Part shown: positions 50,477 through 59,643 of the stretch, piece by piece | How positions within the stretch are numbered: the first letter of the stretch is position 1 | How the letters are laid out: each line of letters starts with the position of its first letter | Source: Flavitalea plasmicola | GTDB taxonomy: Bacteria; Bacteroidota; Bacteroidia; Chitinophagales; Chitinophagaceae | Direction of reading: 5' to 3' | Assembly (NCBI RefSeq): GCF_030546645.1 | Contig: NZ_JAUOTO010000001.1 | Location: 1,116,001-1,180,000, forward strand | DNA: 64,000 nt | The notes under the pieces: generated by a model | Databases searched by the model: none | The model's input: only the letters and a program-made list of their open reading frames with translations | What the model was told of the DNA's origin: nothing | Program-made: the position numbers and the translations under genes

Positions 50477-51682
50477 AGTTTTTTCATTGAATTCTTTCTC
50501 AGACTTTGAGATCACCAGCGTCGCCACCCCATTCCCAATGATATTCGTGATAGCGCGTGCCTCGCTCATGAATTTGTCGACGGCCAGCAGAACGGCCAGG
50601 CCCTCCACGGGAATTTTTTGAATAGCGGTGAGGGTGGAGGCGAGTACGGTAAAACCGCTGCCGGTGACGCCTGCCGCCCCTTTTGAGGTGACCATGAGTA
50701 TGCCGAGAATGGTAAGCATTTCTCCTGTCGTCAGCTGTACATTATATAATTGGGCCAGGAAAATGGCTGCCATGGAAAGGTAGATGGAAGTTCCGTCCAG
50801 GTTGAAGGAATAGCCGGTGGGAACGACGAGCCCTACTACGGACCTGCTGCAACCCATTTTTTCCAGCTTGTTCATCAGGGAAGGGAGGGCGGCCTCGGAG
50901 GAAGAGGTGCCGAGTACGATGAGGATCTCTTCCTTAATATTTTTCAGATAGGTGAAGATGCTGAGCTTGAAATAACGAAGGATCAGTCCCAGCACCACCA
51001 CGATGAAGATGGCCATGGTGCCGTACATGGTCAGCATCAGCTTGCCGAGGGGCACCAGCGTCCTGATGCCGTATTTCCCGATGGTGGAGGCCATGCCTCC
51101 GAACGCACCCAGAGGGGCCAGCAGCATGACGATCTTTAAAAGCCAAAAGATCCATTGGGTAACAGGTTCCATATACGCCAGGATCTTCTCCCGCCTGCGG
51201 CTGAGACTTACGATAATGCCCACGATGATGGCCAGCACGAGGACCTGTAGCGTGAGGTTTGATAGAAAGAACTCTTTCCAATTAATATGCGCTGCGCCTT
51301 TGGTGTACTTTGATGCATCCTGGATGGGCAGGCCGCTCTTATCTATTTTGCCCGGCTGGATGAACAGCGCCAGCAGGATGCCGATGGCCAGGGAGATCGT
51401 GGTAATAACCTCAAAATATAAAAGGGATTTGATCCCGATGCGTCCTACTTTCTTCAGGTTGCTCATGCCGCTGATGCCGGGAACAATGGTGAAAAAGATG
51501 ACAAAGGGTATGAAGACCTTGATAATGGCGATGAACCAGTCGCCCATCCATTTGGTCCCGATGGCCGTGGCGGGATAAAAATATCCCAACAGCACGGCGC
51601 CCACCAGGGCAACGGCTACCAGCAGGGTAAGATGAGCGGTGAAATTAAGCCGTGGAGGTTTCGGCAGGGTGGGTGTATTCAT
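50459..51682 (-). CDS. Dicarboxylate/amino acid:cation symporter (DctA/GltP family)
   Basis: 407 residues with eight or more membrane segments. Hairpin motif GTSSSEAALPSLMNK and the substrate helix GYSFNLDGTSIYLSMAAIFL identify the DAACS family; VTSKGAAGVTGSGFTVLAST is the second hairpin. It imports C4-dicarboxylates or glutamate/aspartate with H+ or Na+. Its start overlaps the kynU stop (ATGA), so transport is co-expressed with kynureninase. Substrate not resolved. Confidence 0.9.
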   Translation of the reverse strand: MNTPTLPKPPRLNFTAHLTLLVAVALVGAVLLGYFYPATAIGTKWMGDWFIAIIKVFIPFVIFFTIVPGISGMSNLKKVGRIGIKSLLYFEVITTISLAIGILLALFIQPGKIDKSGLPIQDASKYTKGAAHINWKEFFLSNLTLQVLVLAIIVGIIVSLSRRREKILAYMEPVTQWIFWLLKIVMLLAPLGAFGGMASTIGKYGIRTLVPLGKLMLTMYGTMAIFIVVVLGLILRYFKLSIFTYLKNIKEEILIVLGTSSSEAALPSLMNKLEKMGCSRSVVGLVVPTGYSFNLDGTSIYLSMAAIFLAQLYNVQLTTGEMLTILGILMVTSKGAAGVTGSGFTVLASTLTAIQKIPVEGLAVLLAVDKFMSEARAITNIIGNGVATLVISKSEKEFNEKTLEIQG

Positions 51683-53025
51683 GCGACTTGCTGAAAATTG
51701 GCTAATATATGATAAAACCTGTGGACGTCCTCAAAGGAGTTATACAGGGGCGCCGGGGCTACCCTGATGACACCCGGTTCGCGATAATCTACGATGATGC
51801 CGGCTGCGATCATTTTATCATGAATGGCCTTGCCATGCTCCTTAAAATAAAGGGAGAGCTGGGCGCCTCTTTTTGCCGGATCGATGGGGGTGATGATGTC
51901 AAAGCTGATATTGGTTAGTTGTTGTAGCAAAAAGGACAGGTAAGCGGTTAGCTCCAGGCTTTTGGCTCTTAGCCGATCCATCCCCGCCTCATCGAAAAGC
52001 CGGAGGGAGGCTTTGAGGGCCACCATGTTGAAGACCTGTGAGGTGCTCATATTCCATCCGGAGGCATTGGGTTTGGGAACAAACCCTTTCTCCATTTTAA
52101 AACGGGTGGCTTCATCGTTTCCCCACCAGCCGCCCAGCCGGACGTAGTCCCTGTTATGGGCGTACCGTTCATGCACATAGGCGCCGCCGACGGCTCCCGG
52201 TCCCCCATTCAGGTATTTGTAGGAGCACCATACGGCGAAGTCGACGTCCCAGTCATGCAATTGCAGGGGAACATTGCCGACGACGTGTGCGAGGTCGAAT
52301 CCTGCGATGGCTCCCACTTTGTGTGCGGCCGCCGTAATGCCACCGATATCGAACAGCTGGCCCGTGTAATAGTTGATGCCGCCGAATAACACGATGGCCA
52401 GGGTATCACGGTGCTGATGAATGGCGGCGAGGATATCTTCTTCCCTGATGAGCTTTTCGCCTTCGCGGGGACTGATCTCTATAATAGTCTTATCCGGATC
52501 AAGACCATGCCATTTTGCCTGTGTTTCCAGCGCATATTGATCGGAGGGGAAGGCGCCGGCTTCCATGATGATCTTATACCGTGCGGCATTGGGCCTGTAA
52601 AAAGAAAGGAGAAGCAGGTGCAGGTTGACGGTGAGGGCATTCATAACGGTGAGCTCCATTTCCCGTGCACCGGTCAGCTTTGACAGCGTGCCTTTAAAAG
52701 GTTCCTGGTAAGTCAGCCAGGGATTTTTTGCCTGTAGATAGCCTCCTACGCCCAGGTCCTGCCAGTCTTTCAGTTCCTGCTGAACAGCAGGAGCTACGTC
52801 CCTGGGCTGCAATCCCAGTGAGTTGCCGCAGAAATAGATGGCGTCTTCCTCAGCTGTCGGCAGCGAGCGGTCAGTTACAAGTGGTGAGCTTTGAGTTTCG
52901 AGCGGAGGGTTTCCGGCTACCATCGGTTTGCGGGGAAAATAAAACCGGGAGCGAAAGCTTTGCAGCTCATCCTCCCGGTCTTTTCGTTGTGCAAATTCCA
53001 ACGTGGTATCGAATGGTTCCTGCAT
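51679..53025 (-). CDS. kynU: Kynureninase with N-terminal repeat insertion
   Basis: Cleaves kynurenine to anthranilate and alanine with PLP. 448 residues: IYFCGNSLGLQPRDV, FPSDQYALETQAKWHGL, AGFDLAHVVGNVPLQLHDWD, then the PLP lysine in WCSYKYLNGGPGAVG, and GWWGNDEATRFKMEKGFVP (landmarks trimmed). Around residues 41-55 (PLETQSSPLVTDRSL) there is an insertion before IYFCGNSLG; its DNA shows a 7-base period on the opposite strand. No other kyn genes are adjacent. ATG 53025 is preferred to the in-frame TTG at 53043. Confidence 0.93.
   Translation of the reverse strand: MQEPFDTTLEFAQRKDREDELQSFRSRFYFPRKPMVAGNPPLETQSSPLVTDRSLPTAEEDAIYFCGNSLGLQPRDVAPAVQQELKDWQDLGVGGYLQAKNPWLTYQEPFKGTLSKLTGAREMELTVMNALTVNLHLLLLSFYRPNAARYKIIMEAGAFPSDQYALETQAKWHGLDPDKTIIEISPREGEKLIREEDILAAIHQHRDTLAIVLFGGINYYTGQLFDIGGITAAAHKVGAIAGFDLAHVVGNVPLQLHDWDVDFAVWCSYKYLNGGPGAVGGAYVHERYAHNRDYVRLGGWWGNDEATRFKMEKGFVPKPNASGWNMSTSQVFNMVALKASLRLFDEAGMDRLRAKSLELTAYLSFLLQQLTNISFDIITPIDPAKRGAQLSLYFKEHGKAIHDKMIAAGIIVDYREPGVIRVAPAPLYNSFEDVHRFYHILANFQQVA
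52863..52904 (+). repeat. Divergent heptamer repeat inside kynU
   Basis: Six units on the plus strand with AG at the same place: GCGAGCG, GTCAGTT, ACAAGTG, GTGAGCT, TTGAGTT, TCGAGCG. AG falls at 52866, 52873, 52880, 52887, 52894 and 52901, an exact 7-base step. It lies antisense to kynU and is stop-free in kynU's frame. Units are more diverged than AAGCTRC. Confidence 0.65.
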
Positions 53026-53090
53026 GTTATGACTTTCATGCAAGATAATGTAAAAGCTAATGTCTGTAGCCTTCGGTTCTGGTCAGCCGC

Positions 53091-54131
53091 TCAGGTGGTT
53101 TTCTCGTCGTCGTCCTTGTCCTCGTCTTTGTCTCCCTTGTCTTTGTCTTTTTTGTCTTTGTCCTTGCTGCCGGGTGCAGCGCCCGTGTAGCTGACCCTCA
53201 CCGTGCCAAAGCTGCTCTTGATCTTGATCCTGGCCTTGCCATCGCCGGCCTGTCCACTGTAATCCTTGTCGAAATGAGGGCCGGAATCTTCGTTGTCCCT
53301 TTTTTCCTTTATGTTGAACTCGCTGTCATTGTGGAAGCTGCCGAAGCTGGTATGGACATCGAACTGGGCGGAAAGGCTTTTGGTGACTACCATCCTCACG
53401 GTGGAATAGGATTCGGATACGGCCAGGTCCTGGATATTGTCGGCCACGATGAATTGAACGTTGTGGGAGAATTCGCTGTTGATCCTCACATTGCCATTGA
53501 CCTTGCCGATCCGGGATTCCTTACAGAACTTGAAGACCAGCTTCCCATTGGCGACTTCGGCGATATAGGCTTTTCCGAACTCGACGTCCACGACATCCAC
53601 ATTATCCAGCCGCCCTGTGTTCAGGCTTCCGAACTTGCTGGTGAGGGAGACCAGGCCTTTGAAATCGCCCATTTCCGTCTTACCGAAGCTGTTCTCAACG
53701 ACCAGCCTGTTGGCTGCCGGCATGTGGACAATGTAATCGATGTAAAAGGATCTGTCATCGTCTTCCTTGCCATGGTGTTTGCCGTCATTATTGTGGATCT
53801 CGCCCACCTTTGTCTTGAAGGAGATGATATGACCACTCTGTACTTCTTTCACATCCAGCTCATCCATGATGTCCTTTGCCTTTTCTTCCGAAGAGGCGCG
53901 AACGCCGATCTCGATGTCGACGGTGATCTGATTTTGATCCCAGGTCGCGACCCGCACGTTGCCAAATTGGTTTTCGATCTCCAGTTTATCATCGGGGCCT
54001 ACATTGTAGGACCTGTTGATCGTCTTCTTCTTCCTTACATCGTCGTCGCCATTTGCGGCCCTGGTTATTACAGGCTGAGATAAGACAAGAAAAAGGGATA
54101 TAGAACTAAGCAGTTTTATATGCTTTTTCAT
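53091..54131 (-). CDS. Secreted beta-solenoid (DUF4097-like) protein with acidic-basic tail
   Basis: 346 residues. Signal peptide about 1-26 (ends TRAA). Repeated beta-strand units (LEIENQFGNVRVATWDQNQI, LVVENSFGKTEMGDFKGLVS, VKINS-type FGTVRVSYTGA) match the putative auto-transporter adhesin/DUF4097 fold. The last 30 residues are almost all Lys and Asp (SKDKDKKDKDKGDKDEDK), a likely disordered tail. It is the third gene of a sigma/anti-sigma operon, overlapping the anti-sigma gene by 26 bases, so it may be sensed or secreted under that system. Confidence 0.75.
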   Translation of the reverse strand: MKKHIKLLSSISLFLVLSQPVITRAANGDDDVRKKKTINRSYNVGPDDKLEIENQFGNVRVATWDQNQITVDIEIGVRASSEEKAKDIMDELDVKEVQSGHIISFKTKVGEIHNNDGKHHGKEDDDRSFYIDYIVHMPAANRLVVENSFGKTEMGDFKGLVSLTSKFGSLNTGRLDNVDVVDVEFGKAYIAEVANGKLVFKFCKESRIGKVNGNVRINSEFSHNVQFIVADNIQDLAVSESYSTVRMVVTKSLSAQFDVHTSFGSFHNDSEFNIKEKRDNEDSGPHFDKDYSGQAGDGKARIKIKSSFGTVRVSYTGAAPGSKDKDKKDKDKGDKDEDKDDDEKTT

Positions 54132-54816
54132 ACGCTGTTTTTTTAGAATGATTGATCTGTTTAATGATGTCTAGCTGATGATTCAGGAGCCCCATCTGCA
54201 GCTGAAGGTTCTGTAGCATCGCTTCTAATAGTTGTTCTTTATTCGGATTTTTAGGTAGCTGTTGTTGTAAGCCGTGATAGACGCTATCAAGCTTGTTGAC
54301 ATCAGAAGCAAATTGCCTGTAGAGCAGGGGCTCGTCCTTTTCGATGACCTTCAGCTCTTTGTGCTTCAGCTCCACCAGCCGGGCATAATGGACCATCTCT
54401 TCCTTTACGATGGACTCCTGTGTAGCCGGGGCGGCGTTCTTATCGCCACCTTTGTCATCCTTCGACTCCGTCGTCTTAGCTAGCTGTTCTTTTTCCTGCA
54501 TGCTCTGCGGGGTATCCACGGACGGGTTAGTCCCGCTGGCGGAAGGCTGCTTACCGGCCGGGGGGGCCTGGACGACTTCCGGCGTTTGGCTGCCAGGAGT
54601 ACGGTGACTGCTGAGGTACCAGATGCCGGCGGCTATGACCAACAGGACTGCTGCCGCAACGCTGAGGGAGGTCCTGGTAAGCCGGACGACGATGGACTTC
54701 TTTTCTTTGGGAGGATCCATCTCCAGCCGGATCTTATCCCAGAGCTTTTTCCCCGGCTCTTCGGAGTCGAATTCCTCGCGGTGATCGCTGACGAATTGTT
54801 CTAACCGGTGACTCAT
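54106..54816 (-). CDS. Membrane anti-sigma-like protein with coiled coil
   Basis: 236 residues: a short cytoplasmic part (MSHRLEQFVSDHREEFDSEE), one membrane helix at about 50-68 (LSVAAAVLLVIAAGIWYLS), a Pro/Ser/Lys linker and a C-terminal helical coiled coil (LQNLQLQMGLLNHQLDIIKQ). It lies between an ECF sigma gene (ATGA overlap) and the DUF4097-like gene; this position and topology indicate an anti-sigma factor. It is not a FecR protein. Confidence 0.75.
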   Translation of the reverse strand: MSHRLEQFVSDHREEFDSEEPGKKLWDKIRLEMDPPKEKKSIVVRLTRTSLSVAAAVLLVIAAGIWYLSSHRTPGSQTPEVVQAPPAGKQPSASGTNPSVDTPQSMQEKEQLAKTTESKDDKGGDKNAAPATQESIVKEEMVHYARLVELKHKELKVIEKDEPLLYRQFASDVNKLDSVYHGLQQQLPKNPNKEQLLEAMLQNLQLQMGLLNHQLDIIKQINHSKKTAYEKAYKTA

Positions 54817-55391
54817 GATAATTCTCCTTGTTTTATATACAGTAATAACTTTTGTTTGGCTCTCATATACTGGGTCCTGACAGTGGCATGGGTCACCCCC
54901 AGGATCTCGGCTATCTCTTCCTGGTCGTAGCCTTCAAACAGGTAGAGTGTAAGCACCGTACGGTAGCCGTTGGGCAGTAGCCGGACTGCCTTTTTTATGT
55001 CTTCCACTTTCATCTGGACCTCTTTTTCATCCAGCGAATCTTCTTCGGGCAGGTGGCCGACATTGGTCTTTTCGATGTCGATCAGGTCCATTTTTCTCTT
55101 TCGCAGCTGGTTGATGGATTTGTTGATGACGATCCTTTTCAGCCAGGCCCCGAAAGTGGATTTATGATGAAAGTCTTCCAAAGATCTGAATGCATCCACG
55201 AACGCTTCCTGCAGGACGTCTTCAGCGTCCCCGGTGTGATTGACGATACGCAGGCTGGTGTTGTACATGGCTTTGCTGTATTTATTGTACAGTTCAGCGA
55301 AACCCCGGGAATCCCCGCGTTTGCACCTTTCCACCAGCTCATCATGTATTATTGGTTCTGTCAGTTCCAATCCAGCAGCTTTAGCGTTCAT
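54813..55391 (-). CDS. ECF sigma factor
   Basis: 192 residues, regions 2 (FAELYNKYSKAMYNTSLRIV, DAEDVLQEAFVDAFRSLEDF) and 4 (LLPNGYRTVLTLYLFEGYDQ, EEIAEILGVTHATVRTQYMR) are complete. It begins the minus-strand operon sigma, anti-sigma, DUF4097-like protein, with start/stop overlaps that couple the first two. A GGCCTGAGGCC palindrome lies in its upstream region. Confidence 0.92.
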   Translation of the reverse strand: MNAKAAGLELTEPIIHDELVERCKRGDSRGFAELYNKYSKAMYNTSLRIVNHTGDAEDVLQEAFVDAFRSLEDFHHKSTFGAWLKRIVINKSINQLRKRKMDLIDIEKTNVGHLPEEDSLDEKEVQMKVEDIKKAVRLLPNGYRTVLTLYLFEGYDQEEIAEILGVTHATVRTQYMRAKQKLLLYIKQGELS

Positions 55392-55524
55392 GATACTATA
55401 AGTACACGGCCTCAGGCCTCATGTTGCATAATTATGAAATATTTCGGGAAAAAATTCCGGAGGAATGAGTTTAGTCGTTCATAATCAGGCTTTTTCTTAC
55501 TTTAGTAGCTTAAACCGCACATCC

Positions 55525-56709
55525 ATGGCCGCAAAAACAGACGTCTTTCAAAGTCCGGATTATTACCTGCTGGATGATCTATTGACGGAAGAGCAAAAGC
55601 TGATCCGTGAGTCGGTGAGGGCTTATGTCAGGAAATCCATCTCTCCCATTATCGAAGATTATGCGCAAAAGGCGGAATTCCCGCAGCAAATCGTCCGTGA
55701 GCTGGGGGATTTGGGGTGTTTTGGGCCCACGATCCCTGTGGATTATGGTGGCGGCGGGCTGGATTATATCAGCTATGGGCTGATGATGCAGGAACTGGAG
55801 AGGGGAGACAGCGGGGTACGTTCCACGGCCTCGGTCCAGGGGTCGCTGGTCATGTTCCCGATCTATGAATATGGCAGCGAGGAGCAGCGTAGGAAATTCT
55901 TACCCAGGCTGGCCAGCGGGGAATGGCTGGGCTGTTTTGGCCTGACGGAGCCGGATCATGGCAGCGACCCCGGCGGTATGCTGAGTAATTTCAAAGATGC
56001 GGGAGACCATGTGATCCTCAACGGCAGTAAAATGTGGATCAGCAACGCGCCGTTTTCGCAGGTGGCGGTGGTATGGGCAAAGGATGAGCAAGGAGAAGTG
56101 AGGGGATTGATCGTAGAGCGGGGTATGGAGGGCTTCAGCACGCCCACGACACATGGTAAATGGAGCCTGCGGGCTTCGGCAACGGGTGAGCTGGTATTTG
56201 ACCATGTGAAGGTGCCAAAATCGAATATCCTTCCGAATATAAAGGGGTTGAAAGGGCCGTTGAGCTGTCTGACGAAGGCCCGTTTTGGCATCGCCTGGGG
56301 AGTCGTTGGGGCTGCCATGGATTGTTACGACGCGGCATTACGGTATAGTAAGGAGCGGGTGCAATTCGACCGTCCCATCGGCGGATTCCAGCTGCAGCAG
56401 AAAAAACTGGCGGAGATGATCACGGAGATCACGAAGGCCCAACTGTTGAACTGGCGCCTGGGTTCGCTGATGAATGAGAAGCGGGCTACCCCCGCCCAGG
56501 TGTCCATGGCTAAGCGAAATGGATGCGAGATAGCGGCGCAGATCACCAGGGATGCCCGCCAGATGCTGGGTGGCATGGGTATCACGGGGGAATATCCCAT
56601 TATGCGCCATATGATGAATATCGAAAGTGTTATCACCTACGAAGGCACGCATGACGTACATTTGCTGATCACCGGAATGGATGTCACCGGTCTGAATGCT
56701 TTTAAATAA
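55525..56709 (+). CDS. gcdH: Glutaryl-CoA dehydrogenase-like acyl-CoA dehydrogenase
   Basis: 394 residues. FAD-dependent oxidation of glutaryl-CoA to crotonyl-CoA in lysine and tryptophan breakdown. Motifs: ELGDLGCFGPTIPVDYGG, GLTEPDHGSDPGGM, WISNAPFSQVAVVWAK, FGIAWGVVGAAMDCYDAALR and the active-site Glu region ITYEGTHDVHLLITG typical of GcdH. It is followed at once by aroK (TAATG overlap), a pairing with no obvious pathway link. ATG 55525 begins the conserved part; the longer frame would add a hydrophobic, unconserved stretch. Confidence 0.9.
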   Translation: MAAKTDVFQSPDYYLLDDLLTEEQKLIRESVRAYVRKSISPIIEDYAQKAEFPQQIVRELGDLGCFGPTIPVDYGGGGLDYISYGLMMQELERGDSGVRSTASVQGSLVMFPIYEYGSEEQRRKFLPRLASGEWLGCFGLTEPDHGSDPGGMLSNFKDAGDHVILNGSKMWISNAPFSQVAVVWAKDEQGEVRGLIVERGMEGFSTPTTHGKWSLRASATGELVFDHVKVPKSNILPNIKGLKGPLSCLTKARFGIAWGVVGAAMDCYDAALRYSKERVQFDRPIGGFQLQQKKLAEMITEITKAQLLNWRLGSLMNEKRATPAQVSMAKRNGCEIAAQITRDARQMLGGMGITGEYPIMRHMMNIESVITYEGTHDVHLLITGMDVTGLNAFK

Positions 56710-57218
56710 TGAAAATTTTTTTGATAGGATTTATGGGTTCCGGTAAGACGCACTGGGGTAAGCTCCTTTCAGCCAAGCTGCAGCTGCCTTTCCGTGACCT
56801 GGACACCCTCATCGTAGAGAAGGAGCAAAAGTCTATTGCGGATGTCTTCTCTGAAAAGGGGGAGGAATATTTCCGTTACCAGGAAAAACAGACGCTGGAG
56901 GAGCTGATCAACGAAGAGGAGAGCTTCGTCCTCTCCTGCGGTGGAGGGACGCCTTGCTTTTTCAACAATATCGAGCTCATGAAAAAAAGCGGGAAGGTGT
57001 TGTGGCTGAATACTTCGATAGATGTGCTGAAACAGCGTCTCATGAAGGAGCGGATGAGCCGTCCGCTCATACGGGACGTCAGCGAGGAGGAGCTGAGGAG
57101 ATATATTATCCGTAAGCTGACGGAGCGAAAAATGTATTACGAGCAGGCGGATGCGATGGTGAATGAGGAGTCAATAACTTTGGAAGAGCTAATCAGATCA
57201 TTATTACAAAATGAATAA
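56709..57218 (+). CDS. aroK: Shikimate kinase
   Basis: Phosphorylates shikimate in aromatic amino-acid synthesis. 169 residues with Walker A GFMGSGKTHWGK, RDLDTLIVEKEQKSIADVF with shikimate-binding Asp, LSCGGGTPCF, and the lid/arginine segment MSRPLIRDV. It overlaps the gcdH stop by one base and the DUF423 gene by 8 bases, so the three form one transcript. Confidence 0.95.
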   Translation: MKIFLIGFMGSGKTHWGKLLSAKLQLPFRDLDTLIVEKEQKSIADVFSEKGEEYFRYQEKQTLEELINEEESFVLSCGGGTPCFFNNIELMKKSGKVLWLNTSIDVLKQRLMKERMSRPLIRDVSEEELRRYIIRKLTERKMYYEQADAMVNEESITLEELIRSLLQNE

Positions 57219-57603
57219 GAGTTTTCTTTCCGTCGCTGCCCTGCTGGGTGCATTGTCCGTAGTTCTGGGAGCTTTTGCCGCGCACAAGCTGAAACAGATA
57301 GCGGCGGTCGAAACGGTAGCTGTTTTTGAAACAGGCGTTCGTTATCAATTTTACCATGTTTTTGCCCTGCTGATAGTGGCCTTGCTGTCGGAAAAGTTTT
57401 CCAATCGGTGGATGATCTGGGCGGGTAATTGTTTTATTACGGGGATCATCCTGTTCTCCGGCTCGTTGTACCTGCTGACGGCCCTCAAGATCGCGGAGAG
57501 TACCCATGGGCAGCTGGCGGGTGTCATCACGCCGGTGGGGGGATTGTTCTTTATTGCCGGGTGGATCTTTTTATGGCTGGGGGTGTCGCAGAAGAACAAG
57601 TAA
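57211..57603 (+). CDS. DUF423 membrane protein
   Basis: 130 residues with four membrane segments. The N-terminus (AALLGALSVVLGAFAAHKLK) and YQFYHVFALLIVALL are the DUF423/YwdK signature. The C-terminal GVITPVGGLFFIAGWIFLWL also fits. Function unknown. It overlaps the aroK 3' end by 8 bases. Confidence 0.9.
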   Translation: MNKSFLSVAALLGALSVVLGAFAAHKLKQIAAVETVAVFETGVRYQFYHVFALLIVALLSEKFSNRWMIWAGNCFITGIILFSGSLYLLTALKIAESTHGQLAGVITPVGGLFFIAGWIFLWLGVSQKNK

Positions 57604-57617
57604 AAATAGCATGCTAA

Positions 57618-59576
57618 TCATAAAGTCAGGCCGAAGGTGGTCCGGGTACCCTGGTGATTGGCTATCTCAAACTCCCCGTCGATGGAGGTCATCCGTTTCT
57701 TCATATTGTGCAGCCCGTTGCCGAATTTGCGCAGCTTCTCCATATTGATACCGACGCCATCGTCCTGGATCTGGATGATGAGCTTGTCGCTCACGGTGAC
57801 ATTGATCTTTACTACAGAACTCTGTGAATGTTTCAGTACATTGTTCAGGGCCTCTTTTACGGAAAGGAACATATTCCTTCTTTTTTCTCCATTGATCTCC
57901 CGGTGGGGAATGGAAGCGGGCATGCTGAAATAACAGTCGATGCTGGTATTTTCGAAGAACTCCACGGCATAGGAGCGGATATAGGCCACCAGGTTCTCCA
58001 CAGAGTCATTGGAGCTGGTCATGGTCCAGATGATGGTGTTCATTTTATTCAGCAGCTCGTTGGCGGAATGGGAGATCTTTTCTATTTCAGGTAAGACCTG
58101 GTCTTTCATCTTGCTTTTAACGATCTCGCTCATGAGGCGGATGGCTGTCACGCCGGAGCCCAGCTCATCGTGCATGTCGGCGGAGATACGGTTCCGTTCG
58201 TCCTGTTTGGCGGCAAGGACGGCAACTTGTTTTTCCAATTCTTTTCTTTCGGTCTCGAGCTTCAGCTTTTCTTCCTTTTGGATGCTCAGGATGATCTCCA
58301 TCTTATTCTTATAGGTGAGGGCGAAAAGGAAGAACAGCAGCTCGATGGTGATGCCTACTTCGTAATAGAAAAGGGCCAGGTTCAGCACGGAAACGCTTTT
58401 CACCAGGTGAAAGTTGGTCGCGATGATGACCTGGGAGAGGATGGATAGGGCGAAAAGGCTGATATTTCCCATTACGATGTAGTTCATCAGCTGGTTGCGA
58501 TAGCTGAGCCCCTTGACGATGAAAACAAGGGAAACGGTCATCAGAACGTACTTGGTGTAGTCCTCGATGGAATTCGCCACGGTGAAATCGGGGATGAGGA
58601 ACCAGGTGACGATGTACAGGATCATCAGCAGGCCGATGGCGGCGGCGCCCCAGAACAGGTAGCGGTCCAGGCTTTTGTAATTCTTCCGGGTCTCCAGGAA
58701 CATCCGGTGAAAAACGATATAGGAAATATGGCCCAGGCAAAAGATGATATTGTCGAGAAAGCCTTCGAAAAAGAAATTAAAGGAGGTGGTGGCATTGTGC
58801 AGGATAGACTTCAGGAACAGCAGGGTGCTGATGAAGAAGCAATAGCCCGCGTAGTAGAGGAATTCCGGTTTGGCCGTCTGCAGGTATTCACTCACCCCAT
58901 AAAAGATCATCATCAGCATGATACCTGCGAAGAGGTTGGTCATGATGTCGATGCTGGTCTTGTTCTTATGATTGTAAAGAATGCCATGGGTGATGAGGTC
59001 CTCCCTGGTAAGGCTGGGGTTGATGGAATTGGTCGGACTTCGGATAAAGGTCAGCAGGGCGTAGTAGACGGCGGTATCATGGGGGGCGAGAGTGATCTTC
59101 CGATAGCCCAGGCTGTCCGGATCATCGGGGAAAATATCCGGCAAAGCTGTCACGGTGACTGTATGGGGAGCCTGACGAAAAAGCCGGATAGAATCGTAAT
59201 AGAAGCCGGGACAAAAGAAGGAGCTTTGCTCCCGGGCGCTGCTGTTGGTGAGGGTGAATCTCAGCACGGCCTTGTAGTTCACCCGCTCGGGGGTAATAAA
59301 GTGCTCGTATTTTTTTGTTCCTTTGATAGGATAGTCAAGGTTGGGCAGCTGCTGCGGGGAAATCGTCTTCAAATGGGAAAAACAGAGCCAGGTGCTGGCG
59401 GAAATATCGTCGGATACGCCGTTCGTGGCCAGGTCGACAGGCTTTTCCAAAGCCGGTGTTGGTGAGAGACCAGGCTGGGCCAGCGTATGCTGCAGGCAGG
59501 TGAACAGCAGGATCAGCAAAATGATTGGTGTGACCCTTATATATGTGGATAAGTTAGAATAGGAACGCCCTGACAT
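57618..59576 (-). CDS. 7TMR-DISM sensor histidine kinase (HisKA_3 type)
   Basis: 652 residues. Signal/membrane anchor about 12-30, a periplasmic 7TMR-DISM beta-sandwich of about 40-200, seven membrane helices of about 210-405, a coiled coil (KLETERKELEKQVAVLAAKQ), then a HisKA_3 dimerisation domain with DERNRISADMHDELGSG (phospho-acceptor His469) and an HATPase with N box EALNNVLKHS, G1 QDDGVGINM and G2 GNGLHNMKKR. It senses an extracellular, probably carbohydrate, signal. No response regulator lies beside it, so its partner is elsewhere. ATG 59576 is chosen; the longer frame crosses ftsK antisense. Confidence 0.9.
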   Translation of the reverse strand: MSGRSYSNLSTYIRVTPIILLILLFTCLQHTLAQPGLSPTPALEKPVDLATNGVSDDISASTWLCFSHLKTISPQQLPNLDYPIKGTKKYEHFITPERVNYKAVLRFTLTNSSAREQSSFFCPGFYYDSIRLFRQAPHTVTVTALPDIFPDDPDSLGYRKITLAPHDTAVYYALLTFIRSPTNSINPSLTREDLITHGILYNHKNKTSIDIMTNLFAGIMLMMIFYGVSEYLQTAKPEFLYYAGYCFFISTLLFLKSILHNATTSFNFFFEGFLDNIIFCLGHISYIVFHRMFLETRKNYKSLDRYLFWGAAAIGLLMILYIVTWFLIPDFTVANSIEDYTKYVLMTVSLVFIVKGLSYRNQLMNYIVMGNISLFALSILSQVIIATNFHLVKSVSVLNLALFYYEVGITIELLFFLFALTYKNKMEIILSIQKEEKLKLETERKELEKQVAVLAAKQDERNRISADMHDELGSGVTAIRLMSEIVKSKMKDQVLPEIEKISHSANELLNKMNTIIWTMTSSNDSVENLVAYIRSYAVEFFENTSIDCYFSMPASIPHREINGEKRRNMFLSVKEALNNVLKHSQSSVVKINVTVSDKLIIQIQDDGVGINMEKLRKFGNGLHNMKKRMTSIDGEFEIANHQGTRTTFGLTL

Positions 59577-59630
59577 ATATCCCGTAGGCAGTTTTTTTAA
59601 AGGTAAAGTAAATAAATATAATGTCTCACG

Positions 59631-59638
59631 TATCTTTA
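59631..59638 (+). promoter_or_regulatory. -7-like box 5 bases before ftsK
   Basis: TATCTTTA, then CATTC, then the ftsK ATG at 59644. The last base differs from TAnnTTTG. The 5-base spacing repeats that at several other genes in the window. Confidence 0.35.
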
Positions 59639-59643
59639 CATTC

